From DATGLE01 sp035294325 (lineage in GTDB: Bacteria > Chloroflexota > Ktedonobacteria > Ktedonobacterales > Ktedonobacteraceae), in the NCBI GenBank assembly GCA_035294325.1, contig DATGLE010000241.1, positions 1-29,373 of the forward strand: a stretch of DNA of 29,373 nt. Direction: 5' to 3'. How positions within the stretch are numbered: the stretch's first letter is position 1; each line of letters begins with the position of its first letter. Made by a program: the position numbers and the translations under genes. The notes beneath the pieces are model-generated. The model searched no databases. It was given only the letters and a program-made list of their open reading frames with translations, and had not been told where the DNA came from. Shown here piece after piece: positions 23,807 through 29,373 of the stretch.

Positions 23807-25564
23807 ATGCGACGCTGCGCCGATCAGGCCGATTGTGGATATGAGAACCGCGACAGCGAATTATTTTGTCGAGCCTGCGCACTGCCATTGCTGCATACTG
23901 CGTTGATGGGGAGATATGTTGTGGATGCCCTTATCAGTAAAGGCGGCTACGCGGCGGTTTTTCGTGGCGCGGACCGCAATCTTTCCCGGCGCATCGCCAT
24001 CAAGGTACTGCTGCCCAGCAAGACTACGCCCGGCGAACACGAACAATTTCTGCGCGAGGCGCGCATTGCCGCCACGCTGGATCACCCCAACATCGTCCCG
24101 GTTCTCGATCACGGCCAGGATGGCCCCTGCGTCTTCCTCGTCATGCCGCTTTATACTGCCGGATCGCTGCGCACCCGCATGGCCCAGGCCAACGGCCCGC
24201 TGCCCTTTCAGGAGACGGTACACGATTTCTACCAGCTCGCCAACGCCCTGCACTACGCGCATACACGCCCACGCCCGGTGATCCACCGCGATATCAAACC
24301 CGAAAACATCCTGATCCATCAGGAAGATCACCGCCTGGTCATTACCGATTTCGGCATCGCCCGCTCGCTGGAGCCAGGCGCCCGCGTTGGCAAGACCGTT
24401 ACCGTGCGCGGCACCGTAGGCTATATGGCCCCGGAGCAGACCAGCGGCATTGTCGATCCGCGCACCGATCAGTATGGCTGCGCCATTGTGCTCTATGAGA
24501 TGCTGACCGGCTATCATCCGCTTGACCCCGGCGGAACCATCCCGCCCGTCTCCTCGCTCAACCCCGACCTGCCCCTCACTCTGGATCACGTTATTCAGCG
24601 CGCCCTCTCCCCCCGGCCAGAAGATCGCTACGCGGACATGATGGAGTTTATGCACGCCTTTGACTTTGCCTGCCGCCCCACAACGAAAACGCGCATCCCC
24701 GCTGTGAAGCAGACCGCGCCCGAGATGCGGGCTATCCCCAATGTGCGCGGGGTGACAGGAACCTCGCTCCCCGCTGTGCAATCGGGGACGGGCAAGGAGC
24801 GCGCGGTCAATAACCTGCACCGGCAGCGCTTGAATTCCAGTGGCAGTGTACGCGAGAAATGCCGTGAAGGCGATCAGTTCCTGCGCCAGCAGCACTACTC
24901 GCAGGCCCTGCAAGCCTATGAAGAGGCGCTGCGCATGGACCCGCGCAATTTCTACGCATGGAACGGCAAGGGGACGGCGCTCTACAACCAGGGGAACTAC
25001 CGCAAAGCCTTCGAGGCGTACCAGCGCGCCACCGAGATCGATCCCGGCAATGCCGTGGCCTGGGTGAGCGCCGGCCTGGTGCTGACGCGGCTGCAACGCT
25101 ACCAGCAGGCGCTGGTGCATTTCGAGCGCGCCCTCGCCATCGATCCCGAGTACGCAGCAGCCTGGAATGGCAAAGCCGATGTGCAACTGGACCTGAATAT
25201 GCCCGAAGAGGCCATCGTCTCTTATGAGCAAGCTCTGATCCACGATCCAGCCAGTTTCCAGGCATGGAACGGCCTGGGTAACGCTCGCTCCCTCCTGCGC
25301 GATTTCGTGGGGGCCGTCGACGCCTACACCCGCGCGCTGACGGTGAACCCGCGCAGCGCCGTCGCCTGGTGTAATAAGGCCGAGGCGCTATTGCGCCTGG
25401 GGCACAACCGCGCCGCCCTGGATGCGCTGCACGAAGCAACTGAGATGGACAGAAACTATGCCCGCGCCTGGCAGCTCAAAGCCGATGTGTATGAGACGCT
25501 GGGCAATCCCCAGGAGGCGCAGAAGGCGCGCCGCCGCGCCCGGCCCTGGGGATTGAAGAATTAG
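23807..25564 (+). CDS. Zinc-ribbon Ser/Thr protein kinase with C-terminal TPRs
   Basis: The 585-residue soluble protein starts with a zinc ribbon (C4, C10, C21, C24). A complete Hanks kinase (about 37-300) follows: SKGGYAAVFRG loop, K66 in IAIK, E84 in FLREAR, H160-R-D162-IKPEN, D181-FG and APE 208-210. A basic/Ser-rich linker (about 315-365) leads into seven TPRs to the C-terminus, the last one truncated. ATG 23807 is preceded by GGAGGAGGGA; the track from an upstream TTG is rejected because the paralog's N-terminus matches only from here. It follows its degenerate paralog by 133 bp and probably shares its promoter. The stop TAG overlaps the stop of the convergent ABC permease in the four bases TTAG. 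Confidence 0.93.
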   Translation: MRRCADQADCGYENRDSELFCRACALPLLHTALMGRYVVDALISKGGYAAVFRGADRNLSRRIAIKVLLPSKTTPGEHEQFLREARIAATLDHPNIVPVLDHGQDGPCVFLVMPLYTAGSLRTRMAQANGPLPFQETVHDFYQLANALHYAHTRPRPVIHRDIKPENILIHQEDHRLVITDFGIARSLEPGARVGKTVTVRGTVGYMAPEQTSGIVDPRTDQYGCAIVLYEMLTGYHPLDPGGTIPPVSSLNPDLPLTLDHVIQRALSPRPEDRYADMMEFMHAFDFACRPTTKTRIPAVKQTAPEMRAIPNVRGVTGTSLPAVQSGTGKERAVNNLHRQRLNSSGSVREKCREGDQFLRQQHYSQALQAYEEALRMDPRNFYAWNGKGTALYNQGNYRKAFEAYQRATEIDPGNAVAWVSAGLVLTRLQRYQQALVHFERALAIDPEYAAAWNGKADVQLDLNMPEEAIVSYEQALIHDPASFQAWNGLGNARSLLRDFVGAVDAYTRALTVNPRSAVAWCNKAEALLRLGHNRAALDALHEATEMDRNYARAWQLKADVYETLGNPQEAQKARRRARPWGLKN

Positions 25565-26673
25565 GCCGTGGTGATCCTGCGGCGCAGCGCCAGCGTTCCC
25601 AGAGCCAGCGCGATCAACGCGGAGATGGCGAGCACCGTCATGTCGCGCGCGAAGAGATCGGATGAACTGTAGAAAACGCTCATCTCCAGCGCGTGCCGGC
25701 CATAGGTGAGCGGGATGAAGTTAGCGATATCCTGCAACCAGAGCGGCTCGAAGGCGAGCACGCCCGTTCCGCCCGCCAGGAAAAAGAGGTAGATGGAGAC
25801 GTTGACCGAGGCCGCGATCACTGGCTGTATGCGCTGAATGGCCGCGCCCAGCGCCACTCCCAGTCCCGCCGCCATCAACGAGATCAGCGCTATCGCCAGC
25901 AGCGATGTTAGCCAGTAGATCCCTTCCGGCTGTATCCAGCCCAGCACATCGCCCAGCAGCAGCACGAAGATGCCGAAAAGCATCGTCGTGACAAAGCTCG
26001 CCAGTACTTTGCCCCCGATGATCGCGCCTCTCGGAACAGGGGAGAGCAGCAGTTCCTTGACCGTGCGCGCCTCCCATTCGCGCGCCGTCGCCAGGCCGCC
26101 ATTGACGATGCCGCTGATCGAGAGCAGCAGGATGATGGTCGGCAAGACGCCGTACTGGAATAGCTCTACGTCGCGGCTGCGCAAATCCTGCTCGTGTATC
26201 GTGACCTTGACGGGGCTGGCGCTGCCCTGCGCCTGGTAAAACTGCGTAATCGCGTCGGGCACGGCACGGCGGATATCGTTGGTAAAATCCAGGTTCAGGT
26301 TGTTTACCGTGACCTCGATGGGCGCCTGCTGGTGGGCCTCGACGCGCTGTGTGAAGTCGGCGGGAATGGTAATCACGGCGATCACCTGGATGTTGTGGAG
26401 CAGGATCAAAGCCCTCTGCGGCGTGGCGTCGGTGATGCGGAACACGTCGGCCTGGTGAAAGATCCGCTGCATCTGCACACCCTTCGCCCCCTGATCGAGT
26501 GTGACCAGGGCCACAGGGCTGCGCCCCACAGCCACCGCGCCGAGCGCCTGCACAAGCAGGAAGCCCAGCGGCGGCAGGAAGGTCGCAGCCATCGTGGCGG
26601 GCTGGCGCAGCCAGATGGCGAGGTCTTTTTTCATTATAGTCCAGACCACACGCACAAAATTTATCAATTTCAT
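25561..26673 (-). CDS. ABC-2-type transporter permease (second of two)
   Basis: The 370-residue membrane protein has one N-terminal helix (about 25-50), an extracytoplasmic domain of about 140 residues containing NNLNLDFTNDIRRAVPDAIT, and five C-terminal helices. The amphipathic EWEARTVKELLLSPVPR segment typical of ABC2_membrane_3 permeases lies between the second and third helices. With the permease and ATPase genes upstream it should form an exporter for drugs, lipids or similar molecules. The start is ATG 26671-26673 (MKLINFVRVVWTIMKKD), which aligns with the paralog. It is last in the operon, and its stop overlaps the convergent kinase gene. Confidence 0.88.
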   Translation of the reverse strand: MKLINFVRVVWTIMKKDLAIWLRQPATMAATFLPPLGFLLVQALGAVAVGRSPVALVTLDQGAKGVQMQRIFHQADVFRITDATPQRALILLHNIQVIAVITIPADFTQRVEAHQQAPIEVTVNNLNLDFTNDIRRAVPDAITQFYQAQGSASPVKVTIHEQDLRSRDVELFQYGVLPTIILLLSISGIVNGGLATAREWEARTVKELLLSPVPRGAIIGGKVLASFVTTMLFGIFVLLLGDVLGWIQPEGIYWLTSLLAIALISLMAAGLGVALGAAIQRIQPVIAASVNVSIYLFFLAGGTGVLAFEPLWLQDIANFIPLTYGRHALEMSVFYSSSDLFARDMTVLAISALIALALGTLALRRRITTA

Positions 26674-26708
26674 GAACTCGATTCTCCCCTTGCTCGGGTG
26701 ATCCAACT

Positions 26709-26807
26709 GCTGGCTCGCGCCTACAGCGCTCGCCACATCTCGCGTATTGCGCGGCTCCGCCACGCGACTGCTCAGCCCTCCCGGGCTGAGAATCTGATAC
26801 TCTCTTA
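26709..26807 (-). repeat. Composite palindromic element, copy 10
   Basis: Read on the minus strand, TAAGAGAGTATCAGATTCTC (26788-26807) is the terminal repeat, and its first three bases are the stop codon of the upstream permease. A 9-bp hairpin GCTCAGCCC/GGGCTGAGA, an arm GCGGAGCCGCGC and the arm GGCGAGCGCTGTAGGCGCGA follow, ending about 39 nt before the next start codon. There is no central hairpin and no clear second terminal repeat. Confidence 0.65.
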
Positions 26808-27920
26808 ATGCGCTGTCGTGCTGCGCCGCAGGACTATCGCAGCCAGGATAATCAGCGCCAGCGCGTAGGCACAGAGCACCAGGATGTTGCCTCCCAGCCC
26901 GTAGGTGTTCAGCGTGAAGTTATGAAAAGCGTGCTGCTGCAAGACTATGGCATAGTAGATTGGAAAGATCTGCGCCAGCACCTGGAGCGGGACCGTCGTA
27001 AAAGAGATCGGGCCGAATGCGCCGCTCAGGAAGAAAAGCGGAATTGATACGCCAAAGGCGAGCGCGGCCACCGGCTGGCGGTTCTTTAAGAGCGTGCCGA
27101 GCAGAGTGCCGAAGGCAATGAAGATCGTCATTGTCAGGACGCTGAAAGCGATGACCTCGCCCCAATGCACCGGCCACACGCCGATGAGGAAGATCAGCAC
27201 GGCCAGCACGATCACGAGCGAGGCGCAACTGATGACGAACGCGCCCAGCATCTTGCCCACCACCATCGACCAGCGGCTGGCCGGTGAGAGCAGCAGTTCC
27301 TTCATCGTCTCGTGCTCCCACTCGCGCGCCGCTGCGGTCCCCGAAAGCAGGACGCCGCCCAGCACCATGCCGATTACCAGGATCGAGACCGTCAGGTAGG
27401 GAATGTAGTCCGTGTCCTGCTGGTAGAAGTCGTGTTCAACAGGCACGACGGTAACGAGATGCGGGAATGCCTTCGCGTAGAAGCTCGTGATAGAGAGCGG
27501 GACCGCGCGCCGGATGTCGTTGGTGAAGTCGGTATTGAGGTTGTTGATCTCCACACCCACCTGCACGGGCTGATTCTGGCGGATGCGCGCATCGAAATCG
27601 GCAGGGATCGTGACTACGGCGACGATGCGCCCGCTCTGCATCAGATCGCTGGCCTGCGGCGCGCTCACCTTTTGCAGAACGAACGAGTGCGCTGTGCTCA
27701 TGGCATGGTAGAACTGCTGCGCATACGGGCCGGTGTCTTCCATGACGACGGCGGTAGGAGCGTAGCCGCCGCCAATGACGAAGAGGCTCAATAAGATCAG
27801 AATGTTCAAAGGCACCAGCGTGCTGATGATGGTGAAGGCCCGTTCCGTCAGCGCGCTTTTGATGTCCTTTTTCATGCAGGCCCAGATGACGCGCAAGGTA
27901 TATATGGGTTCTCGGACCAT
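26805..27920 (-). CDS. ABC-2-type transporter permease (first of two)
   Basis: The 371-residue paralog of the following permease has the same layout. It has an N-terminal helix (AFTIISTLVPLNILILLSLF), an outer domain with NNLNTDFTNDIRRAVPLSIT, and then five helices with EWEHETMKELLLSPASR at the coupling position. The shared DFTNDIRRAVP block shows the two arose by duplication and probably pair as a heterodimer with one or two copies of the ATPase. The start is ATG 27918-27920 (MVREPIYTLRVIW), with GGAG upstream at 11 bases; the longer in-frame version runs into the palindromic spacer and is rejected. Confidence 0.88.
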   Translation of the reverse strand: MVREPIYTLRVIWACMKKDIKSALTERAFTIISTLVPLNILILLSLFVIGGGYAPTAVVMEDTGPYAQQFYHAMSTAHSFVLQKVSAPQASDLMQSGRIVAVVTIPADFDARIRQNQPVQVGVEINNLNTDFTNDIRRAVPLSITSFYAKAFPHLVTVVPVEHDFYQQDTDYIPYLTVSILVIGMVLGGVLLSGTAAAREWEHETMKELLLSPASRWSMVVGKMLGAFVISCASLVIVLAVLIFLIGVWPVHWGEVIAFSVLTMTIFIAFGTLLGTLLKNRQPVAALAFGVSIPLFFLSGAFGPISFTTVPLQVLAQIFPIYYAIVLQQHAFHNFTLNTYGLGGNILVLCAYALALIILAAIVLRRSTTAH

Positions 27921-27952
27921 AACTCTTTCTCCAAATCTAAAGGGTAAAAAGA

Positions 27953-28000
27953 ATTTGGAGGACACCTCCAAACCTCCGGCAAGGGGCTGCCGCCCCTTGC
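27953..28000. repeat. Double hairpin in the ATPase-permease spacer
   Basis: Two stem-loops stand side by side: TTTGGAGG/CCTCCAAA with loop ACA (27955-27973 region), and GCAAGGGGC/GCCCCTTGC (about 27979-28000). They differ from the composite palindromic family. They may act as an RNA processing or stability element between operon genes. Confidence 0.55.
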
Positions 28001-28008
28001 AACCCCGC

Positions 28009-28989
28009 CTAGTCGCGCAACTCCGCTCCTGTCAGGCGCAGGAAGATCTCGTCGAGGTTCGGCTCGCGCACGGCGATATCGCGCAGTTCACCCTCCTGGG
28101 TGATAATGTTGATAATCTGCGGCACGATGTTGCTCACGCCCTGGGAGGTGATCTTGAGATGGGTCCCCTCCTGCTCCACATCTGTAACTCCTGGCAGGGC
28201 GCGGATCTCGGCCAGCGCATTGATCGGCCTCTCGCTATCCAGTTCGATCACGCTGCCTCCGTAGATCTGCTTCAGATGATCGGGCGTGTCTACGGCGATC
28301 AGTTTGCCGTGATCGATAATGGCGAGCCGCTCACAGAGTGCCTGCGCCTCCTCAAGATAGTTGGTGGTTATCAACACCGTCTTGCCCTGCTCACGCAAGG
28401 CGAGGATGTAGTCCCAGATGGCGCGCCGCGCCTGCACATCTACGCCCAGCGTCGGCTCGTCGAGATAGATCAATTGTGGATCATGCAGCAGCGCTCGTGC
28501 CAGGGCCAGGCGGCGCTTCATGCCGCCGGAGAAGGTGCCGACGCGCGAATCCTTGCGATCCAGCAATTGCACCAGTTCGAGCAGCCTGGTGATGCGCTCC
28601 CTCTTCTCCCTGCGCGGAATGCCGAAGAGGTCAGCGTGAAAATCCATGTTTGTCCAGGCCGTCAGCTCTTCATAAAGCGCGGTCTCCTGGGGCACCGTGC
28701 CGAGAATCTGGCGCACCTGGCGCGCCTGGCGCTGCACATCATAGCCCATGACGCGCACCTGGCCGCTGGTCGGCGCACTGAGGCCGCTGACCATGTTGAT
28801 CGTCGTCGTTTTGCCCGATCCGTTCGGCCCCAGCAAACCGAAGATCTCCCCCTGCCGCACGGTCAGCGAGAGATGGTCCACGGCGCGCAGCGAGCCAAAG
28901 TTCTTGCAGAGATCTATCATCTCTATCGCCGGAGCAGCAGCCTTCATCGGTGACTGCGAAGCTGTTGCAACTTGAGTGTTATCTTTCAC
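28009..28989 (-). CDS. ABC transporter ATP-binding protein (drug-exporter type)
   Basis: The 326-residue ATPase has Walker A GPNGSGKT (54-61), a Q-loop in GTVPQETALYEELTAWTN, the signature FSGGMKRRLALARAL, Walker B LIYLDEPTLGVD and a switch His replaced by Asn in ITTNYLEEAQ (TTNYLEEA, as in some CcmA/DrrA-like proteins, where the usual residue is H). About 80 C-terminal residues form the small regulatory region common in DrrA-like ATPases. It powers the two permeases encoded downstream. The start is GTG 28987-28989, with AAGGAA six bases upstream; an ATG 14 codons on (M15) is an alternative. The upstream gene is a MarR-type regulator, separated by palindromic copy 11. Confidence 0.93.
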   Translation of the reverse strand: MKDNTQVATASQSPMKAAAPAIEMIDLCKNFGSLRAVDHLSLTVRQGEIFGLLGPNGSGKTTTINMVSGLSAPTSGQVRVMGYDVQRQARQVRQILGTVPQETALYEELTAWTNMDFHADLFGIPRREKRERITRLLELVQLLDRKDSRVGTFSGGMKRRLALARALLHDPQLIYLDEPTLGVDVQARRAIWDYILALREQGKTVLITTNYLEEAQALCERLAIIDHGKLIAVDTPDHLKQIYGGSVIELDSERPINALAEIRALPGVTDVEQEGTHLKITSQGVSNIVPQIINIITQEGELRDIAVREPNLDEIFLRLTGAELRD

Positions 28990-29009
28990 GATGTTCCTTC
29001 TTTCTTATG

Positions 29010-29163
29010 CAAGCGCCTGCGGTGCTCCTCTTATGGAGTTTGTAATGTGGGAAAATGCGCTGCGCGCATTTTCCCACATTACAAACTCCATTTCTGGCGC
29101 GGCAGAGCCGCGCCAACGCCCGGCCAGCGAGAGCCAGGCTACTGAGCACCAGACACCCTCTGA
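29010..29163 (-). repeat. Composite palindromic element, copy 11
   Basis: On the minus strand it begins with a terminal repeat CAGAGGGTGTCTGGTGCTCA, overlapping the end of the MarR-type gene. It continues with an arm GGCGCGGCTCTGCCGCGCC, a perfect 28-bp hairpin (29033-29060 with 29064-29091, loop TGC) and an arm GAGCACCGCAGGCGCTTG. That arm ends about 21 nt before the ATPase start codon. Confidence 0.75.
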
Positions 29164-29373
29164 GAGCGGAAGCGGTCCGGCAGCAGATGGAAGCGATCTC
29201 CGGTATCGGGCGCTATCGCCGAAGCATTGGCAACGATCTGCTGGAGCTTATGCAGGAAGTCCTGCTGGTCCTCCTCTGAGAATCCGCGCATCAGCACGTT
29301 ATAATAGACTCCGACTGCCTGCGGCAGCGACTCTTTGATGCTTGTGCCCTCAGGAGTGAGGTAGACTTTGACG
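29139..29373 (-). CDS. MarR-family transcriptional regulator, C-terminal part
   Basis: The last 77 residues are visible; the start lies beyond the right edge. The segment VKVYLTPEGTSIKESLPQAV corresponds to the end of the winged helix and the start of the long dimerisation helix, followed by VYYNVLMRGFSEEDQQDFLH and KLQQIVANA, the standard MarR C-terminal pattern. It heads the operon with the ABC exporter and probably represses it until a ligand binds; that is inferred from context. The final residues QRVSGAQ and the TAG stop (29139-29141) lie within the terminal repeat of copy 11, so the native C-terminus may have been replaced by repeat sequence. Confidence 0.8.
   Translation of the reverse strand, partial: VKVYLTPEGTSIKESLPQAVGVYYNVLMRGFSEEDQQDFLHKLQQIVANASAIAPDTGDRFHLLPDRFRSQRVSGAQ

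Noticed and set aside
23861..25243. 460-codon minus-strand frame opposite the zinc-ribbon kinase
   Set aside because: Antisense shadow: the kinase and TPR motifs on the plus strand are unmistakable and the shadow has no recognisable domain.
27775..28953. 392-codon plus-strand frame opposite the ABC ATPase
   Set aside because: Antisense shadow of a gene with complete Walker A, signature and Walker B motifs.
1..29373. tRNA, rRNA, prophage or transposase genes
   Set aside because: I looked for cloverleaf-like segments, integrase or transposase motifs and phage-type proteins and found none I could support.

Overview
The window looks like chromosomal DNA of a moderately GC-rich, multicellular-type soil bacterium, most probably a member of the Chloroflexota class Ktedonobacteria. 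This is inferred from gene content: several soluble Ser/Thr kinases with zinc-ribbon or TPR parts, FHA and stand-alone receiver proteins, and palindromic repeats in most spacers. There is no rRNA, tRNA, CRISPR array, transposase or phage gene.

Layout. 1-175 is the 3' end of an M20-type peptidase. 452-2233 (minus) is a soluble sensor histidine kinase followed by a single-domain response regulator. 2609-6253 (plus) holds a HEAT-repeat protein and a membrane-anchored Ser/Thr kinase. 6295-8119 (minus) holds a LysE-type exporter, a 32-codon leader ORF with its own promoter and a strong intrinsic terminator, and a methyltransferase. 8339-8815 is a START-like (SRPBCC) protein and 8965-10737 a CocE/NonD-type esterase or peptidase. 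11138-12665 holds a double-FHA protein and a nicotinamide-nucleotide-adenylyltransferase-like protein that overlap tail to tail. 12690-13090 is a palindromic tandem-repeat tract. 13104-16559 is a kinase with 24 TPRs. 16971-17606 is an NAD(P)-binding protein and 17653-20484 is aconitase. 20851-21746 holds two receivers, one lacking its phospho-acceptor Asp. 21979-25564 holds two adjacent zinc-ribbon/TPR paralogs, one an intact kinase and one with only a decayed kinase N-lobe. 25561-29373 (minus) is a MarR-type regulator and a three-gene ABC exporter operon.

The genes fall into two themes. The first is intracellular signalling: His-Asp relay, Ser/Thr phosphorylation, FHA readout, and TPR/HEAT scaffolds. 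The second is efflux and small-molecule metabolism: LysE, ABC exporter, hydrolase and aconitase. Nine sigma70-like promoters with 17-18 bp spacing (one of them weak) can be read.

Two non-coding signals stand out. First, a family of about 11 composite palindromic elements occupies most spacers. Their terminal inverted repeats resemble GAGAGTGTCTGATTCTCAG, they carry two conserved GC-rich arms, and in several copies a 24-30 bp perfect central hairpin whose sequence differs between copies with compensating changes. Second, the leader upstream of the LysE gene has the layout of a translation-coupled attenuator. Function statements come from reading motifs; no database search was run.
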